64,000 bases of DNA, taken from Blastomussa wellsi. Its lineage: Eukaryota > Cnidaria > Anthozoa > Scleractinia > Plerogyridae. The DNA is taken from NCBI GenBank assembly GCA_947652115.1, contig OX393562.1, positions 21,057,969 to 21,121,968 of the forward strand, given 5' to 3'. The notes beneath the pieces are model-generated. The model did not search any database and was not told where the DNA came from. It saw only the letters and a program-made list of their open reading frames with translations. This document shows, one piece after another, positions 24,701-39,700 of this stretch. Position 1 is the first letter of the stretch, and each line of letters opens with the position of its first letter. A program made the position numbers and the translations under genes.

Positions 24701-27700
24701 GTTCCGTCTTGAATTCTAGTTCCTGTTTCTTGGCGATACATTCCTCGTATTTGGCCTGAAGTGACGCGATTCCTTCTTCTACTTCAGCCAGCCGAGACTT
24801 GGCTTCCGCGAGAACGCGTTGGGTTTCTTGTAGTTCCTCTGTGGCTTGTTTAAGGGCAGCCTAAAGACAAAGAGTAAGCGAGAATCTAAAACTTTCCCTT
24901 TTACTTCAATCGGGGGACAAGGTGCCTTTTCGGCAAATCTTCGTTAAAGAAGCTCCGATTGTTATTATCCAATCAAAACATAGAACGAGACTTCGAGTAG
25001 CCTCGCGGAGAGACAAGCGCCTTAGGAAGCTAGCCTCCTAGAGTACTTCGAAAGATACTACGTCACCATTGCGTTATTTAGCAACTTTGAGATGAACACT
25101 GTGCATATTAGCAAAAAAGAAAACAAATGAAATGAAAATAACAACAAAAAATACCAGATTACGCTGCTTACCTTTTTCACGGAAAAACCGGAAATTCTGG
25201 TTAAAAAATTAAATAGTTCGCATAATTCTGTTTGGAAAATTTTGCGAATTATGGGCTACTGGTTGGCGTAATAGACTTGTTGAATTCCTTTCAATCTTCT
25301 CAGTGAATTTGGATTAGTTTTGAGCCATTTCCTTCTTCTGTAAAGCCAAGATCAGTTACGAAATGTTTGCGCGTACAATTTCCAACCGAGCAGTTTGTGT
25401 AAATGGTGCGCACCCCTTTTAATAAACTAGGTGAGAGATTCTTGGTCACATCCCAATTCTTAACATAAACAGTAAAATATGTGGCATAAATAAGAATAAT
25501 AGGCCATTTCCGAGTTCTCTTTTACCTCGGTGTCAAAACGAGTCTACGTGCGAAACCATTGTTATGAAAATGTGTTTTACCTGCATCTTCATTCTCATGC
25601 AAAACGAGCTCATTTCCATATGAATAGTTTCGCACTTAGACTCGTTTTGAAACAGAGGGAAAAGGGAACTCGGAAATGGCCTATTAGCATATATGATTTG
25701 GAAATAAATGTGTTAACGAACGTACCCGTTTAGGAGCGACAGCTTTTGCCACAAAGTGATACTTGTGCATGGCTCTCACCCACTGACAGATGGACGTACA
25801 AGCTTTGGATACCTGAAAGCATGCAAGACGTGAATAACTATTAACACGATCACTCAACCAAATGATAAATAGCTAAAGTGTTAGCAACGCGAATCTACAG
25901 TTTGACCATCACTCGACCACTGACGTGAACTCTAACGAAACACGCGATTGTAAACGCAGTTTGTAACGCCCGGGAGATGGGGTACTACCTTACATTTCGG
26001 GTAGGTGTGTGCCGCGACGGTTCTTAAACCTCGTTGCCTCATTTAAGGAAAACGACAGGAACAATGCCAAAAGGGGCAAATATGACTCCCAATATAAGGA
26101 CCGAGAACGTCAACAATTCAAAGGCGACAGACCACAATCTCAATGTTGGCTCCTGTAATAAATATCTAATTGCCATAACCGTTCATCAGTAGGATGCCTA
26201 AAATGCTGGTAATTCCACAATTTGGTTTCGGCTCCATTAAATCCTATACCAATTGCAGAACATTTCAGGTGGAGCCACCCACGATGTGAGCACAGTTACT
26301 GACAAGAAAAAGTAATAAGGAAAACAACGAAAAATAAATTAAACCGTTAAATTGCGAACCAAGCATACACGTCAAATAAACCAAACACGCCCACCATATA
26401 CGAAAATACGCGCGCGCGCCTTCAAATCCAAATGAAGGACCCGGAAGCAGCGCGTATAAATGAATTAGAGTTACAAAGACGAAGTAACAATTACAAACAA
26501 GCAAAGGATACGTTGTTGGTTCTCAATCACAAACCGCTGATCTCAATTCCCGAAGTGTAATGTCATATTTAACGCGAATGATTTCACCGTGGCGCTTGAA
26601 GAATTTATTAAACGATTTGAGAAGCGCAGCAGTGTTGAAGCCTTGGTGATGAAGACGCGAAGAAAGACCACGAAGCCTGTCTATAAAGTCCAATTTGGAT
26701 GAGCAAATTCTAGCATATCGCACCATCATCCAATATCCCGTCGAACATACCTATATGGCCCATATGTGAGAGTACCCCACCCCACCCCCGCACCCCCGGC
26801 TTGTAACGAAAGATGTTGTAAAGGTCATTTTCCTGGTCCTATGGAACTTTCTTGCTTCCCAGTGACAAAATCAATCAAGTGAGACACGAACTTGCAAAGA
26901 TGAAAGAAACAGAAATATACAAACGAAAAACAATCTTCCCTGTGTTATGAATTAACATTGGTCTTACAGCAAAAACAGTTTTACAGGCTTACTTTGGCGA
27001 TGGCAGCAGGCTGGAAATCCTCGTTGTCGATATAGGGTTGGATTTTTTGAATCACTGGATCAGGAATGTTGTCCTAGATTTGTTTAAAGGAAACATACGG
27101 CACATCAATCATATAGGTAATTCAGATAAGCTCTTAAGCTTGTTGTAGAGAATTAATGACTATTCACCTTGTCATACTTGAACAGACCTTCAAGGAACCT
27201 TCCAGGGTCTTGAAGCAAAGCCTTACCAGGCTCCCAATAATCATCCACTTTCGTGCCAACCTAAATAAAGTGACACCAAATAATAAACAGTTAATACATG
27301 GCCTTCTACATCAACGAACAAAAAAAAAAAACAAACGAACACACAGCGAAGAAATTGAAAAATTGAGAAATTGAGGATAATGAGTCGATCGTGACGGTGA
27401 AATAATGTCGTTGATAGGGACAACCTTTACCACAGATGAAGAGACGAATATGACGTATTTTTTGTGTTACATGTGATAGTTGGCTACATTATGTTTATGT
27501 TACGTTGCGTCATGTTCCACATATAAGTTACGTTACGTCACGTTTACAATCTTGTTACCTTTTCTCCGGCAATCTTCTTTGCCTTGACACCTTTCATTAT
27601 ACTGACAGCTTCAATCACAAGTTTTACACCTGGAGGGGGACGCTGAAGAGCTCGAACCTGTTACCAAGGCAACAACAAAATCCACGTTACATATCAAGTT

Positions 27701-30700
27701 ATCCAATGTCATAAATGTGACCGTTTGGTTAATCTCTTACCTCCACAACGTCAGTCTTGTTCAAGGACTTAAGACTCGCTAGGGCAGCTTCCTGTTATAG
27801 AAAAGAAGCAGTTAGTTTTTCAATCCCACAGAATGCTGGCAACTCATTCCAAATCACAATGATGGGTTAATCTCGTACCAGTGCTGGCAGAGCCTCGTCC
27901 AAGTCTCTCTGAGCGTCATCAGCGATGGCCTGGGTCTCAGCAGCTTTCTTAGCGGCTTCCTCTTCCTCTCGTTGTACGACAACTTTGGTCTCGTTGGCAA
28001 CCACCTGTACAAGGCAGCGATAGGATTATTTACATGTAATTATCAAGGTTAGAGCGAGTTTCAAATGAGTGTCACAAAGGACGAAGACAATCCAGTGCAC
28101 CAATCAAAACTCGAAGTAATTACAGGCAGCCGACACAAAGCGCGGGAAAACATGCGCGATTCACGATTTTTTGGTTTACTTCTGATTGGTTGAAAAAGTG
28201 ACGCGAGATTATTAAACCAATCACTGACCGTAGTAATGCAAAACCAAAGCAATTCTCTGTCTCTACACTGTCTATACCAGTCAAGCACCCTGGAAGCCGG
28301 CATAGCGTTCGAACGACAACATAGTGGATGTATGAACTATCCTTACCGAGTCCACTTTGATTTTCTCCATTGTCTCGACAGTTTCTTCAGCCGCCTGAGC
28401 TAACAAAGGCTGCATAGACTCTAGTTCTTCCTGTAACTTTTCCACCTCATCTGCTGTGCTTAGTAACTGTACAATAAAATTAGAGAGAACAGAGAACAAG
28501 GAAACAGTCAAGGACACACTGCAAGAGGTCTGAACTCTTTAAGGAGCGATTAAGTTACTGACCTTGTCCAAGCCAACTTTTGTCCTGTTTCTTGCAGTAA
28601 GGAACTCCGATTTCTTCATCCCAACCAACTTTCGGAATGTACCCAAAAGCTCTAAGTAGCTGAGAAACGTAATAAAGAGATTACTTAATATCACTGCAAA
28701 AAAACAAAGCGGCTTTTCATTTGTCTCTCAGTGTGCGGTCAGGGGCGTTTCACGAAAAACGAGGCACGCCTACGCAACGAAAAATGGCTGTACAGGTAAA
28801 CATATAAATCATATCGGTTTTACAGACATCAGCGCATTTTGACGTTCTTACAAGCACCAGCTAGTTCATTATCCTCCATTACCTGGTGGGTGTAACATAG
28901 TTGTGTCGGGACAATTCAGCCAGATATTGCTTGGACTTGGTGGCTACGGACTGGTGGATAACTCCACATATTGAAACCTGTTAGACAATAAAGAAAATAA
29001 CAATTAAGATTGCTAACATTCCGCCTTTTAGTTTTCAATAATATAACCGCGACCCCACCGTTACGGGAACAGTACACTTGTCTTGGTTCCGGAGAACTCT
29101 ACCGTTACAATACCAACACGTCATTATGGACAGTGGTCTCCTTGGTAACCATTATTTGGCGAGAAACGTTATGTGACTACCCAAATAGCGGTGGTCGAAG
29201 AAAATAAATCATGTAAAATTTACCTCTATAGAGGGTTTTCACTTGACGTCAGGCCTGCCATATTGGTGTACCTTTACAAAACAACTTTAACAAACTTCTA
29301 TTGTTGGGAACACCAACATGGCCGCCACACCCGAAGGCTCGATTACCAGCCGCTGCTTGGGAACCGGAGCCCGCGCTCCTTCCCCGAAGACACTCTTCTC
29401 GGGGAGGAACGAGGGCTGGACTCGAGAGAGTGATGTAAATCGAGCCTACCATGCCCGATGTTATCTGAATCCCAGAGGGATGAATGAATAGCCGTATCAA
29501 AGCGACAAGCCGTTATAACCGATAGTTCTCTTGGTCTCAAAAAGGCTAACATTTACATAATTTCTTCCCAACCTTTGGTTTCCGTAATAAGGACATTTGC
29601 CCTGTAATTCAGTCAAAACTACTTAGAGTTAATTAAGACCGGACATACCAATCCTTCCATTGCAGAAGACTCATCCAGTTCAGGGATTTCTCCAAGGAAA
29701 GTCGAGGCCACGGAACGCAAAGCCTCCTCAGGCCACGCCGAGAACCAATCAATGGTACAGCAGTTGACTAGAGACGGAAACTGACGAAGACGTGCTCGGA
29801 ATATCTCACCGATTGGACTGTAAAGTAAAACAGATTTCCGATACGTTATCGACTGCCTTACGAGGGTATAAGACGGAATCCATCAGGAAGTTGAGTAATA
29901 TTTATTTAAACTGGACAAAAATCGAGTACCAGAATAATTTAAATCATATTGCGTTATTTTTTTACCCTTAATAAAAGGTAAAGATGTAAGTAATTATTTG
30001 TGATAACACCGACAATAATTTCTTATCAGAGCCCGAGAAAATGAATTTTAAAGTTCACAAGCTACAGGCAAAATCTTATGTGTAGCCATTTTGTAAAATC
30101 GTCTTTAAGCGATTCAGTAGAATTATAGTGCAACTTCGAATTTTGTTTTTGATGCTTGGTGTTGTTAGAAAAGATTTCTTTTGATAAGATATTTGAAGCA
30201 GTAACTCAAAAGTTTGCAATAATGTGTAAATAATTTTGGTACAACAATTTCTTATCAGAGCCTGAGAAAATGAATTTCAAAGCTCGCAAGCTACAGGAAA
30301 AATCTCGCATCTTTTAAGCGATTCAGTGGAATTCAGTGGAACGTCGAAATTTCTTTTCGATGTTTGGTGTTGTTGGAAAATATTTCTCTTGATAATATAT
30401 TTGAAGAAGTAACACAAAAGCTTGCAATAAGGCGTAAATAATTTTAGTACATAATTTTGTCCAATAAATACTCGAAGTCCAAACGGATTCCGTCTTAATA
30501 TTCATTGTCATGATTCAGTGTGTAACAACCGCAAAATTGATACAAGTTTAAATAAGAATGCTGTTCACTGATCATGAGCTTAAACGCAGTTACCATGCAT
30601 TGGAACGTTTTCAACAGGAGGACAGGGATGACTTGAAACAAGTTGCTGCCACTGCTGCTGTTGTAATTGTTGTTGAAATTAGAAGCTTTACAATAAACCT

Positions 30701-33700
30701 CAAATTAGTCCTTTGAGAAAACCTCGACTGAGCAAACTTACAACAAGAAGCATAAATTTTGAACAGAGCACAGACGGGTTTAACGTACTCTAGCTGGATC
30801 AAGAAACCTCAAAAGAAGTTAAAAGAAAAACCAACAACAGAACACACGATACATACCTCATACAGACAACAGAGTGCGTGTTAGCTCGCACACGCTTAGT
30901 GAAGGCCGAATATAGATTGGCTTTGGTAGGTTGGAGCCCCAAATCAAGGACTACAGGTTTCATGGCAGTAAAGATGGTGTCCAGCTCATCCTGTGCGAAG
31001 ATGTTTGGCACATCACCGGCGTTCAGAATGTTGTTTAGATCTTCTAAGAAACTCTCACTTTTGATCTACGTGTATTAGAAAGAAAATTAGTAAATAAAGC
31101 TCAGGCAATAGTCTCAAGATAAGAAGATTTAAATTTATCCTTATTGAAAATGTTAATTTAAGGTAAGGTAAAGTCCCAGTTTCTACAGCATCAAGCGACT
31201 AGGAATATTTCTTCTACTCCCAGGATGGGATGCTAGTCCATCGAAAGGTTAACCCCAACAGTAAATTCGCTTGTACCCATTTATATACCTGGGTGAAAAG
31301 AGGCACTGTGAGAGTAAAGTGACTTGCCTTAGAACACATCGTAGTGACCCGACCCAGGGCTAGAACCCAGACCGCCCGATAATCCTACATTCCGGAGTCC
31401 AGCGCGCTAACCATTAGGCCACTGTAAGTTCCGAGAATTTGCTGCCACATTTAATACTGACAGTTCTGTCCACCTTCTGACAGTTCTCCTCACTTATTTG
31501 ATAACCAAGGTAATTGATATTGTGAGGAGAAATTGGATGAAGATCGTTAATTTGACTGGCTGTATTGGGAATAGAAAGGTTACGTATGTTTACCTGAGTG
31601 TCACTGAACAGGAACACCATAGATTTGTTCTCTACTCCTGATTTCAGCAGCACCTTCTTCAGGTCTTCACGCCATTCAGGGACACCATAATTCTTCGCCA
31701 ACTCGATCTGGAAACACTCATACTCGGCCCTGAATCAAAAACAGGCATCACACGAACAAGCATAAATGAATTGCATGCTTTTTGGCGAAAACAGCAGTTT
31801 TAGAGCCCTTTTCACTTCAGTGTCGAAAGCAATTCTGCGTTTGCTTTGGTTTTGAATTGCTACTCTTAGTAATTGGTTTAAAAATTTCGCGCCACTTTTT
31901 CAACCAATCAGGAGTCAAACCAAAACCAATCGTGACTCGCGCGTGTACGTTTTACCGCGCTTTGTGTCGGCTACGTGTAATTACTTCGAGTTTTGATTGG
32001 TTCACTGCAGGATTGTCTCCGTCCTTTGTGTTTGGGCAAAATAATTACTTTGGTTTTGGTTTAGGTTTAACAGCCAAAGGGCAGGGTTTTCAGCAGTTTT
32101 CTAAAGTAGTGGACATATTTGTGAAAGCACCGGACGTGAATTGGCACGCCTTTCCAGAACATTTTTAAAAATAGAACACGCAGGAACGCCGTTTCCAGCG
32201 TTTCTGGAACCCAGCAATCAGTTTTTCGTCTCTCGAGCATTGAAGAACTCCAAATTAGAAAGATCAGTTGATCACTTTCGACATTGCCTGTGGTTTCTTT
32301 TTCGTTTGTCTTGAGATACAATCTGTCATTTCTTTCTATTTCAAAGTTCAAAAGCTTTAAAGTCGTATTTTGATCGTTGGATAAGGGAAATATAAGCTGA
32401 ACTAGTGACCTTATTAGCAAAGGGCAGCCGCGAGACGTTTTAGTTCTTGCGGTTGGGAGAAAATTACCATTTTTACTACTCACCGCGTCAATTCAAAAAA
32501 AAATATAATAGTAAAAAAATAAAATAAAAATCCCAAATATTGGTATCAAAGTACCGGACGTGGAATGGGAAACAACCGGACGAAACGTCCGGCCTCCGGC
32601 CTTAAACGAAAACCCTGAAAGGGTTTGTTGTTTGTGCAGATAAAATTTAAACAATGTGTTATTCAACGAACCGCGCGTTTGTCTAGTCTCTTTCTCAATC
32701 GTTACTTGATTTGTCACGTAACAATAGGTTAGTAAAGAGAGCCAATTCGCAAGGACGGAACCCCTTGGGCCAAGTTTGTCAAGCTCAGTGCAAGGTCCCT
32801 GTCGTAATCCCCACATTACCTAGACCTCCCGCTTTAATCCCACTGCCACGTTAACTGAGGTAACGTTGTGTTAACCTCTGAATAACTCACATGTGCGCCG
32901 CCAGCCTTGTTAGACTCTGCCGTCCGCTTCCTCCCACACCAAGCAGAAGAGCGTTACCCAGAGGCTGACGAATCACACGGCTAATGCGTGACACGTGACG
33001 GACAGCGTCGGCAAAAAGAACCAGCTTCATCTGAGCGGTGTTGATTTGATTGTAATCATCAAGGTACTCCTCCATGACCTTTACCATCTATCAAGGTAAG
33101 TACCGAGATTGCGATAAGTGAAATTTAAATTAGGAGAGTGGCATATCTGGACTAACGGTGAATTTTTCAATTACTTATGAGGACGATTTATGCGATATGT
33201 GAATGACCGACTGACGATCAAATTCGCCAAATGCCAACTGTTAACTGACGTTTTCTCATAGTCGACTGAGAACTAAGGCGTGATATGCACTAAAAACCTT
33301 TCCCTCCCTGTTGTCTGCCTAATACACGGTTGTTTCCTTGGCAGACGGTTTGGATAACTAACTGAACTAACTAACGGAACTGTCTGCTTCACGGTCTGCC
33401 TGTTTATCTGTCTGTCTACCTGTCTGCCTGTCTGTCTGTCTGTCTGACTGACTGACTGACTGACTGACTGCAGAGGTACGTTAAGATAGACCCGGCAACC
33501 GACGCACTGAACGATCTACTGACCGATCGACAGAACTAATTCATGTATTTTAGGTAAACATACCTTGTCAAAACTGGCCACTTCAGCATAAATCTTGTTC
33601 TCAGCACTGGGAACCATAAAATCGCCATAAATCATGGTGGAATCTTTAACCACATCAGCCATAGACGTCTCGAATCCATCTGCCATTTTGTCCCGAATCA

Positions 33701-36700
33701 GATCCACGAACCACTTTCTGTCCTCGTCATTAACCAGACGATCCTGGAACACTCGGCAGTTCTCGTGATACCACAGCCTCAGCGCGTCTTCCTTTCCGTT
33801 CAGTTTCTGAGGCTGAGCCATTAAAATGCCTTGGAACACTTTAGAAAGATCCCGCAAGTTAAACGTGTAGTGGCTTTTGGCCGGAGTGGGCAGCAGCTGA
33901 AATGCGAATGATCGAGATTGTCAAAATTGTGGCAAAAACCAGCACAAAATCCCAAAAGGAAGACGTACTAAAACCAGGAACACCGGAACACCAGAAATTT
34001 ATTGGCATTTTATGGTAGTTTTGGTGTTCCGGGGGTGTTCCGGTGTTCCGGTGTTCCTGGTTTTAGTACATCACCAAAAGGAACGCGTTTCGAATCTTTT
34101 GTTGACATAGAATTATAGTCAAGGATCAGCTCAAATGTTGTTACCTGCGTTATAACAGTGTTATAAACCGCAATGGTACTTCGGACCAAACTGTCACATA
34201 GTGTCTCTTTGTCTTCGCCCGCGTAGGAAGCTTAAAACAAAAAGGACATAAACGCAAGGCAAATGAATGTCACATAAAAAAAATTGTGCTTGATGTTTGA
34301 TTCAATACACAGGGTGAAATAACGGTCAACCCACTTCTAAAAAAACAGAGGGCGACATCCGTCTAACCTGTCTATATAGTTAATGTATTTTTACCCGCGT
34401 CAATATTTGATCCTATATTGTCTAACTTTTGATTAGGCACTCAAATCGTGTCAGAATAACTTGATGATGATGTTTCCCGCACTTCCCTCATATTGTAATA
34501 TTTTGCTCTTCAGTGTTCATAAATTCAAAACAATCACTTCTTTGACTCAATATTTCCACTGACACAACATCTAACTCGTGTTCTTTACTTACCAAAATGA
34601 TAATCGTACCTCAGAATCACAGAATATTTGAACAGTACTATAATATTATTTGGAGTAGCCTAAACGCTTCCTTGCATTCCTGACTAACAAAACTAATTAA
34701 GACTAAAGCTAAATACACTAGTCTTTCATCTACACTACTCTGACCTGCTAGAGCTTTGTTTCTATCTGTAAAGAAAATTCAAATAATGTTGGAGTTAGCT
34801 CAAAAAACTCAGACTCGCTCTCTCAGTAAACTCGCGTTTCTTGACAGCGGCGTTGCTAAGTAACTGGAGTGTTCTAAGGTGACAGCAACGAATAGAGCAA
34901 ATAAGGGGGTTGAAAGTCGCATAAAGTGTTTATAATAATTTATTTAAGCAATAGACCACAAGTTCCTATGGTTTACAGGCTGATAAACCACGCGGGATGT
35001 TGGTAGAACACGAGAAGAATTTGTAAATCACAAGCCGCAGGTCAGTGATTTACAAATTCTTTGAGTGTTCTACCAACATCCCAAGTGGTTTATCAGCCTA
35101 TAAACCATAGTAACTTGTGGTCTATTGCTTTTATATAATAATTCAGAAAATGTGCGATTTTTCCATGAGTTTACTGGCACAATGAACCATAGCCGATTGT
35201 CAAATCATAGCACGCGCATTGATTTGGTTATCATATAAAAGGGCGTAAGATGTTACTTCATTGCTGGAAACAAAGGAATGTAAACAGAATACCTTCTGAT
35301 TTACTTAGCTAATATGTACCCTTTCACCTGTAGTCAAATGAGTCAACTTCTATAAATGCACTTTTCTCTAACGGATTCCTGATGCTTCTTTTTAATCCAT
35401 TGAATTCGTTGTCTAAAATCCCTTTTAGGACATCCATAAATGAAATGCAACGAAATTCCTTACCTATCCAAGACTTGAGAATAGTAGCGAAGATTCTGTG
35501 TTTACTCTCATCCTCCAGCTCAGTAAATGACAGGTGATTGAAATGTCTCAGGAATCGGGGTGTAACAGGGTTTCTACCACCCCCTGGGGGCCCCATTGAG
35601 GCCACAAAGTTGATATCCACCAATTCACGGAAGGTTCCTAAAACAGAAAAACGAAATGTTCAGTTCTTAACTTGAGAGAATGCCAGTGTGGTTTTCTCAC
35701 TTGTCGTCTCAATTATGTTACAAAAAAAAATGACCAGGATTGAGTAAAATGGTTCCCAGTCCGTACTGCGAAATCCCCGCCGACAATGTTTATGTGGGTC
35801 TCACACGAAAGAATTTTCACTATCCAAAATTAAAAAAACGGGAAAACTTACCTTTTTCTTCATTATTAACGGCAGAAATGCTTGCAAACAAAATTAAAGA
35901 ATAGACGAACCTCTTGACGTTTCAGCTCCTCAAAAGCACCCCCAACCGAAACGACCCGTAATGGCGGACTAAAAACCTTCACGTATGCTGTTACCGAAGT
36001 GTAACGTAACGAATTCACAACAAAACTGTAAGCAAATCCCGAGACTGCGCAGTACGGACTGAAATCATGTTTAAATTATTCCTACAATCAGGTCGCAAGA
36101 GTAACGAAGTGACTACTTGGAGTCTATATAGCTTCTTTACAAATTCTCCCAACTAGGGTTAGAAGGTATGTATGGGGACTTGATACATTAGGGAGCTTAA
36201 GCAATGACGACGGCGACGGCTAGGACGACGCCTGCTTAAAAATGAATTTATATTTTACGCACGAATTTCGCAATTGCCTTGATGTATTTGGTGCATCTAT
36301 CGCTTTCAAACATAGCTCTTGCAGAAAATATAAGGACGGCGTTTATTTTTAAACAGAAAACCGAAAATTTAGCCGTCGAGGTTCACGTTCTCCAAAGTAC
36401 TCGGAAATTGGTCATTTCACGTTGTTGTTTTGCAGAGGACGGCAGAGAAATGTACAGAGAATTATAACGCACGTGCAGAGTTATTGTACTGCCCATTAAA
36501 TCTTTTGTTTAGCGACGTTCTCGTTGACGTTGCCGTCGTGGTTTGCTTAAGCTCCCTATTAGTTACAGTGACGTACCTATGGCCTTTCTATCGTACCATC
36601 CCTTGTGGTCACAGTATTGACGGAGGATTTCTATTGGAGGCTGGGCACCATACACCTCAAGAGCCGGCATGTTAAGGTCGTCGACAAAAAACACGAAGTG

Positions 36701-39700
36701 TTTACCCAGAGGCGGACCAAAAACGCCTTTACGTCTAAACGAATAAGTGAATGTAAGGTGGAGGCATTGATAAATTTTACGAAATCAAAAACTGAGTTTG
36801 CATCGTGTTAAGGTTCGTGCATGTATGTCACGTATGCCATGACTTGCATGTAGCAGCGAAAACAAAGAAAATTACATAAGAGACCATGCAGCGGGGAAAA
36901 ATTCACAACATGTACAAGAAATTTGTAGCTGCTGGGGCTTGCCCCTGTAATACGATCTCTAGTACAGGTAAATGAAACCGATTCTGTGAAGTCTATGCAA
37001 ATAGAAAAAACTCTGCGAGACTAGCAGTTGCCCTCAATACATGATTGAAATACGAGCCAAGAAAGAAAAGCACGGATAAATGAAATGAAGGAACAAGCAA
37101 ATGCATAGAGCAAATAATTCCCGAAAGGAAGATGGAGCAACGATGGAGACAATACATTAGACGGAAAACTTTTCCTTTTTTATGAGGAAACAGGATTGCA
37201 GATACGTGACCGTACCTCTTGTCAAGTTTACTGTCGATAATGTCCTGTGTTTGATTTGCAGATGTTCGTGCCGAGAAATTCAGGAAATGAGACAGGAACT
37301 CCTTGGGCATGTGATTGAGCAGTTTGTCTGCTACACACAGGGTTTTGCCAGAACCTGTTGGACCGACACACATCACCTAGAGACGAAAAGCAACTTTCAT
37401 CAGGCACAAAGCATGAGCGAGACATAACAGCTACTTGTATTTTTCCTTTTGGCACGCTCTAATTAAGTTGGACTCAGTTGCAGACGCCACTTGAGCACTG
37501 ACGCTGAGGAGAAATATACTTTAACGTTGTTACGTCTCATTTGCTGCGTGTCAAAATTGGAAATACACCGACTCTCGAGTGCTGTGCGCACTTGTTCAAA
37601 TAGTTTCACTTTTCACCGGAATCAGAGAAAATTTCACTTCTGCGTAGCCTGTGAACAGGGTCACCTATGGCATACACACCAGCGACGCTATCGTGAGTCT
37701 GTGCGCAGGCTACGGAACCGGTGGAACCCTTGAATGGTGATGCAACTGCAAGCATTGACGTACCTTCTTGTTGTTTGTTAACAGCATTTCTAGGACAAAC
37801 GATCCTCTCACCAAGTCCATGGTGGGTACAATGATATCGGAATAGTTCATTTCCGCTGGAATGTCAGGCATAGCTACGCTAGCCATCCAGTTAACCCATT
37901 TCACCTAAAAGATTAAAAGAATCGAAAACTTTCCAGGCAACGCTTGTTAAACACAACTTCCACTGCACAGAATATTTCAGAATATAGCTTTTTAAGATGA
38001 CAAGTCTGTCCCTCTCACCTCCCCTGAAGGATGATCCTCGTCGTCATCATCCTTACTGTGTTTGCGACTGACTCCTCCATCCTCCAGTGAGTAATCATAG
38101 ACCAGACCATAACTTGGGAACTTCATGGCAACCTGCAATATAGTACGACTGAAGCAGTCAGTCTTACTGATTCCAGCAGGACACAGTTATGAGTTCAACG
38201 ATAAAGACTGTGTCAAGCCAGACGGATCACACTGCCGGCAGCATTAAGCGGCAAGGAGTTATTCTTGAACTTGAACTTGATTGACCATTCCCACATGGGG
38301 CTTTTCAGGGCCAATTTACATATCTAATCAGGGTAAGATCGGACGTCAGCATGTAAAGGCGCAAATGGCTGCCGCTATCAGTCCATTCATGATCTCACCC
38401 AACCCACCCAGCAGAACAGAACCACAACACCGGGAACTCCATGCCCTACTCTATGCGATAAGTGCGTGGGTTCTTTAACGTCCCCTGCTGACCCGTAACA
38501 TTGAAGATGCAGGAGATGGGACCTACGGTTTATCGTCCTTATCCGAGAAGACTAGAACATCTCATAACCATTTGCAGATGCCAGTCCATCACAGGGTTAC
38601 TCTCAAGCATTAAATTACACGATATCCATTTGTACACCTGACCCGAGTGGAAAGACCGGAGTCCAGCGCACTTGTCATTAAACCTCCCTCCCCGTCAGTT
38701 ACGAGGTGTAAAAGGTTAGTCTGGTTAGGGTTTCAAGAAATACGGAGGGTTATTCAGTGTGGACCAAGGGATCTGCCAAGCCCTTTTCCTTATCTCCTTG
38801 CGATATACTTCTTATTACCAATGACAAGTAATGTATCAAGCACGATAGAGAGCCAGAGAGGTGTTTGGAGAAGAGTTGAAAATACGACACCCAAACCACT
38901 GCCACCACTCATGAATTATTAATGAGTTTTCAAATGAATTTGCTCATAAATTAAGGGATCAGAGGGCGTACCGCCACACCTCGGCTATTAGAAAAAAAAA
39001 ATGAAAAGTAAACAAAACCTCCCTTTGGGAATCACCTTTTCGTCGTCCATCTTCTTCCGTAAATATTCACTGAACTTCTTTCTTCCATCTCCGTCACATG
39101 TTGCTCCAACAGACCAAATGAGGGCGAAGATAAACCAGGGTTCAATCAAAGTCTCAACTAAAGCGATGTTCTCTGCACGGATGGTCTCTCCCTTATAAGA
39201 TAACAGAAAAAATACACTGTTTATCTCATGAGATAAAGTCCGTGTCAAGTTAACACAGTTTGATATTCTTTATTTGGGGGTAGAAAGTACCTTAGTTCTG
39301 AGACGAACAAAGTTTGTCTGTATGTCACTTTTCAATAAATTCTTCAGCATACGACTTACATGTATTTTGCATTACACAACGCTAGATATATGAAAATAAT
39401 TGTACCTGCACAAAACATTGTTGTCTTAAGGTGTATCACGCTGCTTGCGACAGTACAACAAACCAAGCTAAACGCATATTTTGCAGCACTGGTAATTCCT
39501 CGAGAAGACAGACACGAGAGCACTTCCTTTTTGATGCCATTATTGAAGCTACTAAAAATATATGCCAATCTACGACCATCCCAACCCGACGTGGAATCAC
39601 AGCGGAAGCCGAGGTAAGCTCTACGTGTTTAGTGCTAGCAGGATGTTAACGTATGGCTGTAATATTTGGTACGTCATTGTAAACTAGTTTAAAATTAGCG

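Larger units (their letters stand above)
23616..28659 (-). other. DNAH1: DNAH1 exons 48-57: stalk coiled coil and microtubule-binding domain
   Basis: Exons: 28563-28659, 28347-28466, 27879-28004, 27741-27791, 27559-27657, 27168-27260, 26993-27073, 25726-25812, 24669-24860, 23616-23747 (residues about 2740-3099). Coiled coil 1 (exons 48-50) shows heptad-like text such as [14 protein letters not shown]. The microtubule-binding head spans exons 51-55 ([47 protein letters not shown]). Coiled coil 2 is exon 56 (64 residues rich in Glu, Lys, Gln and Leu). The exons are short, and all begin and end in phase 0 from 49 to 57. Confidence 0.93.
28883..33087 (-). other. DNAH1: DNAH1 exons 43-47: AAA4 module
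   Basis: Exons: 32891-33087, 31594-31729, 30857-31065, 29649-29817, 28883-28977 (residues about 2472-2739). The P-loop reads GVGGSGRQS: the Walker A lysine is arginine, which from family knowledge is usual for DNAH1. FLFSDTQ ends exon 44 and [15 protein letters not shown] lies in exon 45. The module leads into the stalk. Confidence 0.93.
33564..39191 (-). other. DNAH1: DNAH1 exons 35-42: AAA3 module
   Basis: Exons: 39036-39191, 38019-38132, 37764-37904, 37216-37376, 36577-36734, 35464-35637, 34145-34230, 33564-33896 (residues about 2031-2471). Walker A GPTGSGKT starts exon 38, [21 protein letters not shown] follows, Walker [11 protein letters not shown] is in exon 39 and MGPPGGGRN in exon 40. 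Exon 36 encodes an acidic loop (SKDDDDEDH). Exon 41 is the least conserved of the block; I placed it by phase and by its ending [10 protein letters not shown], which joins [18 protein letters not shown] in exon 42. A missed micro-exon next to it cannot be excluded. Confidence 0.9.

Noticed and set aside
32891..33087. Loss of the Walker A lysine in AAA4 (GVGGSGR)
   Set aside because: From family knowledge this substitution is normal in DNAH1, so it is not a sign of decay.
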